DNA of 64,000 bases. It comes from Dactylonectria macrodidyma. Taxonomy: Eukaryota; Ascomycota; Sordariomycetes; Hypocreales; Nectriaceae. Shown piece after piece: positions 32,173 through 44,427 of the stretch. Under the pieces are notes generated by a model that saw only the letters and a list, made by a program, of their open reading frames with translations, was not told the origin of the DNA and made no database searches. The stretch spans positions 372,001-436,000 of the forward strand of contig JAGMUV010000005.1 in assembly GCA_020744425.1 (NCBI GenBank), in the 5' to 3' direction. Within the stretch, counting starts at the first letter, position 1; every line of letters begins with the position of its first letter. A program made the position numbers and the translations under genes.

Positions 32173-35100
32173 GTACCAAGAAGAAGCTATCTGTGTGACG
32201 ACATGCAACGTAATGGAACCCAGGGGTTCGGTGCCCTATCTTTCCATTCGGTACGATGGTTCGTTGTCTCTTCACCGATATCATGAACTCGAGCGGTTAA
32301 CTGCCCTTGTTGGAAAGTCCGGGCACGTTCACAACACTAGCGGAGCCGTGATGGAAATCAGTCCAGCCCAGATTGGCAAGTCCGAGATATGAAGATGCCC
32401 CACATCAGGCCGTGTTGCCGACACGTATCATATCGTAACAGGTTCGCTCACCTGTGTGAGAAAGGAGGCTCACTTTATCGGGCCGACATGCATCAAGAAT
32501 TCCGCCTTAGCTACACTGCATGGGCATCTTCAGTCGAGGCGCTGGGTTGCAAATGACGAGCCTTTCAAGAGTTTGCTTTAACTCGACTCAGACTTAAAAT
32601 GAATACTCATCACCATTCTGAAAAGTATTTTCAGCCTGCGTTGCAGGCTTCGGTAGAAAGATATATGATAATTACCGCTGGGCGGGAAGTGAGCGCACGT
32701 CATTAGTGGGGGTGATGGGTCAGATTTCCTAAATACAAAAACTCCAACGACTGCGCACCCAGCCGACATTCTAGGCAATTCCATCGACGGCACTTGATAG
32801 ATTTATTTCACCTCAGCTATCTTACACTCGTGCTGGAAAGCCCACCGACTTTGTTGTCGTCGAACTCTTGCTCTTTTGACTGTGCAGACAGCGTCAAACC
32901 CAACAGAACAATAATCTACCCTATACCAATGTGGTCAAATGCCTCATCTGTGTTTTTTAGACTTTGTGCCAGCAGCAACTCGCTGTTGATTGAGCGGACA
33001 GCAGATACTATAGTAGGAGGATGGGAAATTGTTAGCATACTCGGGCTAGACTAATAGGCTCCTTTTGACAAGTAATGTGTCTCGAGATTATTCCACCATT
33101 TCTGAGGTTTTTAGCTCACACCATAAATCTCCATGGATTAGGATCTAGGGAAGTATAGATGCCAGCATCTTAGAGTCGAGTGTGTATTTGTGTATGTGTT
33201 TAACTTACTAGATGGATGGGTTTGGTAGGACACTCCTAGGGGGGACAAAAACCAACAGTATGGACGCATTTACCTAAGCCTAAAACTACGCTTTTTGCCG
33301 TTGCGCCTGCAACTCGCCCTTTAGAGAGCAGGTACTTAGTTGTATAGCCCAATTGTTGTACAACAATAATTCGAAAGGTGAGAGGATTTTTGCTAGTATT
33401 TTCCTGTTACAACTGAATAATCTTCGTCAGCAAATACCTGGCTCGGGGCTTGAAGACCTTTACTGAAAGTGGACATGAGTCAGCGTGACCAGCTATCGAG
33501 GATGTTATTGCCAATTGTGCGTATTACACAGAAGCTCATCCTGTGCCATCCTCATCCATCCTGTTGACAGTTATTGAGGAGCAACTGGTTACAAGTACAA
33601 CCTGTTTATAATAGAACTACTCCTCCAGGAGCTCAAATTGATTACCTGTTTTCGCCAAAAACATCCGAGCGAAATATGGCTTGAGCAAATCGATCAATTT
33701 TCAGAATTCGGCGGAGACATCATACATAGCTTTCGATGGTTTAACAGCCAGAAGCCTTTTCGACAAAAAGTTGGGCGCATCACGAATTTGCTACTAAGTT
33801 GATTGAGCATGGGCGAGCAGAGTCAGTTGCGAAATCAAAGCGACAACACGGTCGGAGTTGATCTACAAACTATTTTGCTATTGGGAAACCACGGTATACG
33901 GCCGTTCGGTTCGCCGACTCAGCTTTCACCGTTGTGGTTGATCTCTACTGGCACATTTGTCGCACGCAACAGTCCGCGATCAATCCGTTGTTTTGGCTAG
34001 AGGATGCGGCTTGTACCCGCACTCAGTGCGAACCCACTAAGTGTGTGTTGACAGCCGAGAGGATTGTCAGGGTCCAAGCCTATGCGAGCATCACGACTAG
34101 TAACCATGACTGAGGAAGTACTGAAGGATGGGGGAGGAAGTAATCAGGGCTAGCTCACGCCGTTGTCAGATATCGTAGCCGAGCCGTTGCAATTTCTGCG
34201 GATCAATGCCGTATCTCCCGTAGTGCAAAATGAGAGTCGAATAGGAATAGATCATCGGGAGTTGACAGCCTTTGACAAAAGATCAAGCTTCGAGGGCGAT
34301 GCATGTGTGTGTGGAGCTTGAAGTGCCGATCAACAGGCCAGTTTGTGTCAGTTCTGTTTGAACGCAAAAGTCGGTCGAACTCGGCTGGTGAACTCTAAAA
34401 TTCTCCTCAATGGAGCCTCAAATGGTCCGATAAAATCCCATGGCACCGGCGGAGCGGGCTTGAGTATCTTTGGCGAAATGGGCGCACTCTCGTCTCACCA
34501 TTAGCCCGCTTCATTGCACGGCTGCTCTCAACAAGAGGTCTACATAGTAGCTTGCACTTTTTGTTTGTTCTTTCGGTGGCAGGGATCTTGAGCAAGGACT
34601 CCCCAGCTACTCAGTACGTGCTCCAGTCTAGGCTCTACGTACCTACGTAGCATTGTCCAACGGCTGCTAGGACCATGTGGTACGTAGTCTTCATGGCACC
34701 TGCGTTGCTCCACTGCTTCCCAATAATAACAGATTTTCCCACCTCTTGTGTACCTGTAGAAGAGGAACTGGTTCGAAGTAGCAGAGCATGCATGCATCGC
34801 AGATCATGTGCCATTTGGGCCTCTGGCGTTTCTTAACCTTGACCCCTGGCTGTCGCTAGGGATAGCCAATGCTACGTAGTACCTCGTACACTTCGGCGTA
34901 GGAGACACAGCCCTGTCCCCCAGCCCTCCCGGCGCGGTTGTCAAGCTACGTACCCACTCTGCCAAATCCTCGAGGGTGACGGGGAATTGGAGTTCAAGGT
35001 TCTGGCTTGAGCAGCTGAAGGATGACCGACAGCTTGGAACTAGGGAGTGTTTCCGGGCCAATGGAAGAGATACATTCTTGTCCAGTAAGCGGACACAAAC

Positions 35101-35317
35101 ATAAGGATCATGATCGGCGGGAGGAGACCTAAATTGGTTGATCAGGGTCCGCATCTCAAGTTTGAGTGTGGTTGCCTCACAATACCTCCCAGACAACAGC
35201 CGCCACAACTCAGAACTTATCACACAAAGACCTCATATTATTATCTTGATCGTAAAAATGTTTCAATTGGGAGCACAAGATCTAAATCTACCAGTGTCGC
35301 CGGATAACCCCTCACGT
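32173..35317. other. 3.1-kb region without a recognised gene
   Basis: Only short open frames lacking domain signatures are present, including a 139-codon minus-strand frame at 34804-35223 with no family resemblance. A perfect 16-base palindrome, ATTGTTGTACAACAAT, lies at 33352-33367. The stretch could hold non-coding RNA or decayed genes; nothing can be supported. Confidence 0.5.
33352..33367. repeat. Perfect 16-bp palindrome
   Basis: ATTGTTGTACAACAAT reads the same on both strands. It could bind a symmetric dimeric regulator, but it is far from any gene start. Confidence 0.6.
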
Positions 35318-36339
35318 CTAAGCTTGAGCAGCGGCCTTAAGCTCCTGCAGGCGTCTAAGCACCTCATCCTCACTGGGAAAATCCTTGCCCTTAATTGACT
35401 CATATGCTGGCAGCAACACAGCCTCGTCAATCTCCTGGTACTTGCTGTCCTGCACATGGATGAGATGTCCATTCCGGGATGTGTCGGCCATGAGGAAAGC
35501 GGCGGCGCGTGCAACGGCAGAGGCTGGCTGCACCTCAACTCCGATGGCTGCCATCATTTCCTTCAGGTTTGGAAGCACGCTGCTATCTGTCCACGTGGGA
35601 GCCAGAGTGTTGACCCGAATTGGCAGCTTAGCCCGCTCAATGGCCGGTATGAGACCCCTCCCAAAGCCGATGACAGCATGTTTGGCGGTAGCTATGACAT
35701 TACTTAACAAATGGTTCTCTGCAGATACAAATGAGACGTCTGTCATTTTGGACTTACAGTAGTCTACAGCGCGAAGCCGCTGCAGGCCCGTCGTAGAGCC
35801 GTTGATGACAATGCTTCCACCTTCTGGTTGCTGTCGTAGGTAGTACGCGGCGAGGGTGGACGTATTTATAACACCCTTCATACTAATTTCCAAAAGCTCG
35901 TGTGAGGGCTCCTTAAGGTCTCCATTCTCGTCTACCTCAGAAGAGAGATAGTCAGTGCGAGGACCAACTCCAGCATTCGCAAAGACATGGTCGATGCGGC
36001 TGTAAGTCTCCTTAGCAGTCTTGAACAAGGCAACCAGGTCGGCCCACACCGCTACGTTGGTCTTAACGAAGGTGTAGGCACCAACGGGCTGTGTAGAAGG
36101 GGGTTGGATGTCGCCGTTGACCACAGAGGCTCCCTGCGACAGAAGCGTGTCGACTGTGGCGAGACCGATTCCAGAGGATCCGCCTACATGAATACAGTCG
36201 ATTGGTTAGAATGCCTTCGCGGATCATTTGCACACCCACGAGGATTTGAAATAGTCCATGGATGATACATACCTGTGACGATGACGACCTTGCCCTTGAG
36301 GCTAGCCAGGTCCTTTTCTTCGATCGTGAATTCGGCCAT
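35318..36339 (-). CDS. Short-chain dehydrogenase/reductase
   Basis: Exons 36339-36273, 36183-35758 and 35691-35318 (288 residues). The first intron cuts the cofactor loop; joined it reads VVIVTGGSSGIGLATVD. The second cuts the catalytic tyrosine codon; joined it reads VDYSTAKHAVIG, with YxxxK intact. Other landmarks are NAGVG and NGSTTGL (catalytic Ser region). It resembles fungal SDRs annotated as 15-hydroxyprostaglandin-dehydrogenase-like. The cofactor is probably NAD, because an acidic residue (GDIQ) follows the second strand. The substrate is not assigned. A C-terminal tail rich in E and K follows the catalytic core. Confidence 0.92.
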
Positions 36340-37572
36340 TGTGAGTAGTGATATGATGGAGTATTACCAGTGAGATGCTAGGAAAGTAGCTGATGCCGCT
36401 GAAGGAATAATAAAGTTCGTTTTATAAACCAAGGAAAACTGCCACTGGCTGTTGGCTCATTCTGGTTAGAATAGCTCCTTAATTTCCAAACGCAGCTACC
36501 TACCTGACGTGTCAATGCATGGTTGTACTATGAGTGGAGTGAGCGCTTCGCTAGGAGAACTTTGTACCTTGAGGTTCCAGCATCCTCGTAGAGTGAGGCA
36601 GTGGACATGGGCAGGGATTTGAACCCGACTCGGCAAACTCGGCAAATTCTTTTGCCAAAACCTGAAGTACCTAAATCTCAAGGGCCCTATCCTAGATACG
36701 CGGTATGTGTCGAAGAGAGCCTTTTCGGTGCGGTGGTAAAGCTGTCTGGTTTCTTTACGAACTTGGTCGAGTAGAAATTGATGTACTTAATACTATCTAT
36801 CCAATTATGAATATCTTTCCGTTCATAGCCCCCTTTTTCTCCGCCCCTCATCCAGTCCCTGCCACGCGTTCTCGACTGCCGAACAGCCCCATCAGCATCG
36901 CATTGGTTGGTGAAACGCAAGGCAAGGGAGCCTGACAGCTAACGTCCCTTGAAGTGTGTCTAGTCCAGAGTCTGTGCGTGACGAACCTGGTTGTAATAAA
37001 CAGTGCCAGTCCCGTTCTGTTCGAAAAACGCCGATCTCCTAACGATCAACGAACTATCCAAACTCGTAACGTCATACTTCACTATAAGAAGCCAATCCGT
37101 GTTGCTAGATATTCTCTTGAAGTAGGCATGCCTTGCATCTTCCTCACCCAAGTCTCTGCCGCAAAACGCCAAACTAGGAAGCTAATGTTGTCGGGAACGC
37201 AGTTATGATCGAGCTCCAAGAGGACACCATGAGAAAAGCAATTCCAAAATGGAGCAACATCCACAACGTCACATGCAAAATGCTGGCATATCCTTGTATC
37301 CCTGTGCCCTGTATGAAGATCCCGTTTCACGCACCAAGGACTGGAAATTGTGGGCCGAGCCATGAATCCGGTCGGTGTTAATTGTGGCTTCCAGCAGGCT
37401 GTTGAGTAAGAGTAATTGCATTCAAGAAGCTGACCACATACTTGGCTAGTGGTGATTAATAGCGTCCATCCGTCTCCAAACTTCTTTGAACCTGCATGCT
37501 TCTTTCAACCGCCAGCATCAACTTTCTATCGCCTTGGCCAACGTGAGCGACGATTCAACAACTTGAGCCATC
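36340..37572. other. 1.2-kb divergent spacer, SDR and receptor
   Basis: Head-to-head promoters of the SDR and the rhodopsin-fold gene. No gene is recognised. Confidence 0.5.
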
Positions 37573-38874
37573 ATGTCCCGGGTGCTGGGTGAAGGCGTGC
37601 CCCTCCTGTATGTCACGATATTAATGCTCGCCCTATCTTGGGTGACTGTCGTTGCACGTCTGGTTGTACGGAGATGGAAAAAAAACCTCGGCTTGGATGA
37701 TTGGCTTATGTGCACAGGGCTTGTATGTGCAACGGACTTCCTCTCAGGCTCCGGTAATCAATAATAACACTGACTTGGGACAGATTCTCTATACTGTCAC
37801 AGCGGCCCTAGTCATTGTATGCTGTTTCTACGGTGCAGGACAGCGTTCAGAAGCACTGGACCCACCCGACATCATGAAGGGAGTCAAGGTAATATCACGC
37901 CCGCAAGCTTCCCGTTTCGCAGTTAACCAGACATGATAGTTATTTTTCATTGCCGAGTTCTTCTACGCATCTTGCACGGTACCCATCAAAGCAAGCATTT
38001 GCGTAACCCTTTTACGCATCGCAGATGCACGACGTCGATTTGTGTGGACTATCTGGGGAATCATAATACTCATGACCATAGCGGCTGTTGTCTTCATCCT
38101 GGTTATTGCAAATATTTGCCATCCGATTACAGCACTCTGGGGAGAAACTGCTGGTGTTTGCAACAATAAACTAAATAGCAGCGTTAGTTTCTTCTTCTCG
38201 GCAATTTCCATTGTCACCGACTGGACTCTCGCCATTCTTCCAGGAGTCTTGCTATGGAATGTCCAAATGAAATCTCGGGTCAAGCTCTCGGTTGTTATTA
38301 TGCTTGGCCTTGCCGCTTTGTAAGTAACTAACAACGGCTCCCAGATCTCCTGCCTGGTATCACTGACACTCTGCTCAGTGCAAGCTGTGCGACGATTGTT
38401 CGACTACGATTCCTCACCTTGTACAACGACCCGACCGAATTCATGTATAGCACTGGGGCCATTGGCCTATGGTCTATCCTGGAAGAAGGCATTGGAATTA
38501 TCGCTGGATCCATGCCGGCCCTTCGACCTCTTCTCAGTCTGCCCATCTTTGGACGCAGCACATACGCCAGCGGTAGCGGATCTGGGCATCCCTCCGCTCA
38601 CATCAAGTCTGGTGCATCTGGGAACAATCATAGTCGCAACAACGCACGACACCCATATGGAGATACCGTCACTATGGCCAACCTGAGTTCTTCAGTCACA
38701 ACCGATACCGGCTATCAACAGAAGGATCGTTCACAAGGGAGTGTAGATGATGACGGGGATAGCCAGAAGTACATCCTGAAGCAGACACAAGTTACAAGTG
38801 TAGCGGAATACTCGGCTGCATCTGATGACTGGAGGAGACAGCAGGAGCTTGGAGGGCAGAGCAACAAATTCTAA
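37573..38874 (+). CDS. Seven-helix rhodopsin-fold membrane protein (Pth11-like receptor type)
   Basis: Exons 37573-37722, 37784-37888, 37940-38319 and 38379-38874 (376 residues). It has seven hydrophobic segments and the usual motifs of the fungal Rhodopsin (PF20684) domain: LGLDDWLM after helix 1, DIMKGVKLFFIAEFFY before helix 3, KASICVTLLRIA, FSAISIVTDWTLAILP and the final GLWSILEEGIGIIAGSMPALRPL. The cytosolic tail is low-complexity, rich in Ser, Gly, Asn and His. It has no CFEM domain at the N-terminus. Such proteins are treated as plasma-membrane receptors of the Pth11-like group, which sense surfaces or nutrients; the ligand is unknown. Confidence 0.9.
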
Positions 38875-39451
38875 AACAGAAAGGAGGTGCTTCGCCATCT
38901 GAACCTAATGGGGTGATGAAGAGACCGCACCACAAATATAGTGAGCCAGCTTCGACCTCGGTTCTGTTACAAAGTATGTCTCAACTCACTGTTTGTCAAT
39001 AGGCAATCTCGGAGCCGAAAGCCGAAACAATCCCATTAGTTCAATTGGGTTGAAGTTAACTTGAATGAATAGCTGAGAAGCAGTCGACCCAAAAATGATA
39101 TATGACAATAGACTGAGCCAGGCTGGGCCCGGATTGCCACCGAATATCGGCTTTCATGTCAACATGCTAAGAGAAGTCATCGTTACACCATATCGCAAGG
39201 CATCCCAGGTGATTACTATGTGGGTACATTGGTTCAAGTTGAAGACTAAGCTCATGCTGAAACATAAGTCAGGCCAATACGAGCGACGCTACTTAGACTG
39301 AAAACTCTCATGTACTAGGTCGTCTTGCTGCTGCAATTGACTTGACCGGGGTCAAGTAGAATTACATGGCCGATGATAGCTGAACCATACTCAACTAGAT
39401 GCTATTCCCACACGTCTTGTCTTACTGGAGCGGTCTAAAGGACTGTTGTAG
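38875..39451. other. Spacer between convergent genes
   Basis: 3' flanks of the receptor and methyltransferase genes. The small frame at 39095-39301 has no recognisable features. Confidence 0.5.
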
Positions 39452-41004
39452 TCAGGAGTTGGTAGGCTTACGACCCCAGATCACCTTCTGACGGAAGAAC
39501 GGGTGAATCGAGCTCGTGCGCATCTCCCGCCGGAAGTGCGAAACAAATACAGTGACCTCCTCTTCTGTCCAGCCTAGGATTGTAGCCATATGAAGCACAC
39601 TCCCCTTGGCGTCTTGTTCAAATGCACCCTGCATGTACAATCCGATGTCCCGGTGCATTGGGTCTTTAGGCCACCCACCAATGGGGTTCTACCGCCATAT
39701 TAGCCATCACTGTTTTGCTTCACAACTCCTCGGGAGGATAGTAGACCAACCTTCACATCACGCTCTTCGATGTCGACGAATCCAGCCTCTTCCATGGCCT
39801 TCCTCTGAATACCGTCTTCGAAGATCGTGAATGGTCGGCCCAGCTTGCGGCCTCCTTCCACAAAGAACTTCCCCCACTGGCTCAAAGCGCTTCCTTCAAG
39901 CACGGAGCCGTCGTCACTCTCAAGACGCGATGATGGTTCGTAGCTCTCCAAATAACCCCCCGGTTTGAGACTTTTGTAGGCTTCCTTAAAAAGAGCTGTC
40001 CAATCCTGTATGCTGCCAACAAGCCAGCGCATATGAACATAATCGAGAGACTCGCTTTGAAATGTCCAATCCTGAGTACAGTCATCAATTTGGCTGAGAC
40101 CAAGAGTCAGCATCAAGGCTCAGTTCCGGATGACTCGGAAGACACATAGTTCTTACAATTGAACGTTTGGTGGAACCCAGCTTGGTTGAATAGGTGCAAG
40201 GTCAGTCCCAATTACTGACGCATTGGGATACTGGTCTGCGAAATCACTAGCTTTTGTGTAAGATAGCAAGAATGGCTAAGATAGTCGGGGGCTTACATAG
40301 CCCACAAGCCTATTCAGCGTTCAACGGTGAGAAATCAACGAGATAGCGGAATACATACCAGTACCAGTTCCAATATCCACTACCGACTTTTTGTCGTTGT
40401 CGTAGTATTAGTCCATACTGTAGAGAAATAACAGATTTTGGGCTCATACTTGGATGTCCCTTGACAGCGGCGCTAGGTGAAGTTTGCCGCCCAACAAAAG
40501 GACGAGCACATGATGACTACGTTCAGTTGACGTGAGCGACGTAAGACTTGCGCGTGGCCATGTCAAACTCACTTGATATCCATGGCTTCCTGTTGTGTAT
40601 CATCGATTGGGCCCCTTCTGCAGTTAAAATTTGATGACCGCATCGAACGCAGGGGAATACTTTCAACGCACCAGTAATCAGCGTTGCCACGCTCGCTGTG
40701 GTATGTTCTGCCGTGGGCCGTTCTGTATTGAAGAATGCTCGGGCTCAGGGACTCGGTTGAGCCGGCACGATCTGTGAAGGCTGAGTCCGTGTCATCGTCT
40801 TCCAATTCCTATGAAACCACACAAGTTAGCCACAGATGACGATGTCGCCTCGTATTGTTTCCCATAGCTAACCTCAGTCAGTTGAGCCCAGTGCTGTGGA
40901 GGAAGAATATCTGTGTCTGAGGCCGTCTGAGAAGCTGGTGATGCTGTCTTAGAAGGCGATGCTGGCTTCGAACCAGCCTCCTTACGAGGGGGCGACTTGG
41001 ACAT
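39452..41004 (-). CDS. LaeA-like SAM-dependent methyltransferase (copy 1)
   Basis: Nine minus-strand exons: 41004-40873, 40808-40672, 40614-40573, 40516-40450, 40386-40359, 40309-40297, 40246-40157, 40093-39751, 39688-39452 (362 residues). The low-complexity N-terminus ([12 protein letters not shown]) is followed by the LaeA-type entry [15 protein letters not shown] with YWG across an intron, [20 protein letters not shown], the SAM-binding [36 protein letters not shown], and the C-terminal GGWPKDP and ILGWTEEEV motifs. The sixth exon is only 13 bases. An in-frame upstream ATG at 41067 is an alternative start. The family includes LaeA, a global regulator of secondary metabolism, but most paralogues have unknown targets. 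A second copy lies at 49903-51424. Confidence 0.9.
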
Positions 41005-42279
41005 GTTGTCTGGCGTATGATCACAGACAGAGCGCAGGAAGAGAGGAGGGGTAAGAAAAGCCGACATACAATGGAAGGGTCCTCAGTTATGTAAGAAACA
41101 GGTCAAAGCGGGGAAATTCATCACACGTTGTGCGTTGCCCTTCAACCAACACATGTTTAACGTTTCGTCCAATAGGCCGCCCTTACCTTGCCCTACCCTG
41201 GTGCCACGTCCTAGATCACATCGCGGCACCATTCCGGTGCATACAACCATGAACAATTACCCGTTCTCTGTGTCCTAATAGGAACTAGTTCCTTGAACCC
41301 CTGGAAATTGTGCCCAATAGCCATTATGCGCCAATGCCTCAAGCATCACGTCGCATGTTGGACTATATTATCCGTTTTGCCGGAACTGCAAGCTACGAGG
41401 TGACGGCAGCTGGTGCTCCCGTTGGCATTTACCGACATCTTGAATAAGCCATCACTCCTCCGTCATCTTCAAGCTTCAATCCAAGCAAAGATAAGGTGAA
41501 CATGACTGATTCCCTTGGCCGTTGTAGAGGTCAACAACCAACCCTTCAGGTCAAGGCCATCACTCTACTCATCCAGAACGCGCTCTCACACATAAAATAG
41601 GTAGGGTGTGAACACGCAGACTGTTCTCTAGTCATTCATCAAACCGACATTGCCGTTTATAGCTTTGTTTGTTTTCATGTAGTGCCCTGGCCCAGATCCG
41701 CCACTCGACAGAATCTTTAACTTGTCGCCTATAGAGATACGAAACTCTTGCTAGCTGGCCTTGAAATACAACACTCATTTGTAAGGATGACGCTTTTAAG
41801 AACCAAGTACACTAGGCTCTCGATTCAAGCCCAGCTGCTGGCTAAGGTATGATTACTAGCCCAAGAAGAGCACATGTAGTTCCCGATTGCATTTCTCGAT
41901 GGCCATCGCACTCCAAATCGTTTAGCTCTGATATGGTCCATCTAGTTGCTGGCCGCCTAGGAACAAACGTTGAGCACTACCTATGTTAAATTAACCAGCC
42001 GTCAGTGGGCACACAGTGGAAATTTCCATGCGGACATGTGGTTCAAAATATGTATTAAATCCTCCTGGGATAGCGGTATGCAGATACAAAGGTTAGTGAA
42101 GTCTATCAGGCTCTTGGAAACATTAATTTATACACTATCGTCTCTCTCTGTCGCTGATCATAACGACAGGTAAATATGAAGAGAATGACAATCGTCCTCC
42201 TCACAAACGCCATGCATTACTCCACAACGCTAGTCAGTCATATTAAATATCTTCATTCAATGAGGCCTGGTATAGGCCG
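41005..42279. other. 1.3-kb spacer
   Basis: Promoter region of methyltransferase copy 1 and 3' flank of the permease. No gene is recognised. Confidence 0.5.
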
Positions 42280-44427
42280 TCAACAAAACAGGTGATACAT
42301 TCGCTTCCATATCGGCCACCTCATTCTCTCCTCATATTCCATCTCAGGCGTCATGTGAACCCGAGAGTAGCGTCGGCCTGTCCTAATATCCATCTCATCG
42401 ATCCGTACAACCCGTGTGCGGTACCAGATCTTGTGAGCAAGGTAGAAAATAAGGACAATCGGGATCGCCATGAGGTTCAAAAAGATATTCTGCACTACAC
42501 TAGCAGTGCTAGTGTCCTTATCATGGCCTGCTGTCGGCAGTGGTGATACAGCGAGCCAAACCTGTGTGGCGAGGATGAGCGAATAGCCAAAGCACCCAAA
42601 ATAAGAGCCCCAAACGCCTGCGTTGGAGCGAAATTGAAGTTGTTCAAGGGAGTTTGAACTGTAGCTCCAGGCTTGGCGGAAGCGGATGTGGCATAAACAG
42701 ATGCTGATCCAGGTAAACAGCGTAGAGAGGCTGCTAATAGATAGCAGCCAGGCAAAGAGTGTGCTTTGCGCGGGTAGGTCGGCTAAGAAAGCAAGAAGGC
42801 CGAGGCAACAAGCAACTAGAATAGCCACCAAGGGGCGGCCCTGTCTATCAATATAGGCAAAAATTTGAGGGGCTTGAGACTGTTCAGCGAGCGCAACCAG
42901 TGTTCTGGTTGAGCCAAAAACGGCCGAGTTTCCAACGCTAATGATAGCAATAAGAATGACGGCATTCATGATGCTGGGCAGAATCGTTGTGCCGGCGCTC
43001 TCAATTGCGATGACAAAGGGGCTAGCTGAAGCATCGGCGCTGCTTTTGCCGTTGATAAGGCGCGGCTCGTCTGAAGGAACCAACAGACCCACGAGCATCA
43101 ATGCGAGGATGTAAAAGATTGTGATGCGCCAAAATACTTGCTTCACCGCTGTCGGGATCGATTTTCGAGGGTTGGCCGTCTCGGCAGCTGCGAGGCCAAT
43201 AAGCTCGGTGCCATTGAAGGCAAATGCCGAAGTAATCAGAACTGAGCAGAAGCCTTTAAATCCGTTGTGGAAGGCACCGGGATTGTGCCAGTAAATGCCA
43301 CCGATATAGCCGCTTTCTGGTCGACCACCGATGTTGATTATAATAGCTAGCAAACTGAAGCTTGGTTAGTACTCTTTTACCGCATTCAGATATCCGTTCG
43401 CTTCTCGAGGACACGAAACCAGGAAATGCAAAAAGGAAACTTACATAAAGCCAATGATGGCGGTGATCTTGATCAGAGAAAAGACAAACTCAGCCTCTCC
43501 ATACATCTTGACACCGAACAGGTTGATAATGATGATAATACTAAGGAATATGGCAATGAAGATGGACTTTGGTAAGGACTCGTTCCAGTATGCAATGGTG
43601 TATGAACCGGCGATAATTTCTAGAGGTAAGGTAAAAAGCCATTGCAGACAATAGCTATGTCGGAGTCAGTGTCTCCAATCCGAGCGAGGATGGCGGGAGC
43701 CGGGGGGTCAACTTACTTCCAACCCATGGCAAATCCCCATGAAGGGTCAAGAAATCGGGTTGAATGGGCAGAAAAGGCACCTGCGATAGGAAACAGGACA
43801 CAGAGCTCTGCAAGGGCCTGCATGGTGCAGTACTGCATCGCGCCGATGAACATGTAAGCCAAAAGCAGCGAGCCTGGTCCGCCATAATAGAGATCGGACC
43901 CAGAGGCGACAAAAAGGCCGAGTCCTACGGAACATGATCAGCAACAGGTCAATAGCATGCATGATGTTGATAAATTTCGATGCGGACAAGCAAGCCAACC
44001 CGAGAAAGAAAGGAACGAGATGCAAGATTGAAAATGCAAGGCTAAAGATCCAGAATCCAAGATCCAAGATCCAAGAAAACGCACCAATAGAGCCTCCAAA
44101 CGCAATCATCTGCAAGTGGCGTCCCTTAAGTTCCCTAGCCAGAGCCGTGTTGGCCGTTTTCGCATTGGCCGCTCGCAAATCGTAATGTCGATCGTCGGGC
44201 ATGGGCATGGTTGGAGGCATGGTCGGTTGATAGCCGCCATTACGACTTTTGGGCGGCGGTCGGTCGGCCTGGCGAAAACTGTCAAACCAAGCGGCGGGCT
44301 GACGAGACGAAGGGGGTTGGTTGGTAGAGACGTTCCATGAGTTTCCCTTGGTGAGCTTCATGCCCGTGCCGAGGTCGTTCATCTCGACGACCTCGACATC
44401 GCGCGTGAGGACAATGTCGCCTTTCAT
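42280..44427 (-). CDS. Amino-acid permease, APC superfamily (fungal YAT type)
   Basis: Exons 44427-44085, 43924-43717, 43654-43445 and 43354-42280 (611 residues). A hydrophilic N-terminus of about 100 residues precedes RHLQMIAFGGSIG, where an intron falls; joined it gives IGLGLFVASGS, the substrate-binding unwound part of helix 1. Later landmarks are FDPSWGFAMGW-type helix 3 entry, EIIAGSYTIAYW, FAFNGTELIGLAAAE in helix 6 and VFGSTRTLVALAEQSQAPQIFAYIDRQGRPL between helices 8 and 9. About twelve membrane helices are visible, and the C-terminus (DIRTGRRY to WPIWKRMYHLFC) is the usual cytosolic tail. It imports amino acids by proton symport at the plasma membrane. Specificity cannot be read. Confidence 0.94.

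Noticed and set aside
34804..35223. 139-codon minus-strand open frame
   Set aside because: Composition looks random, there is no recognisable motif, and it overlaps an AT/GC-mixed non-coding stretch.
36600..36700. tRNA-like T-arm (GGGTTCAAATCCC on the minus strand)
   Set aside because: Only the T-loop core fits. The T stem has mismatches, and no matching acceptor stem, D arm or anticodon arm was found upstream on that strand.
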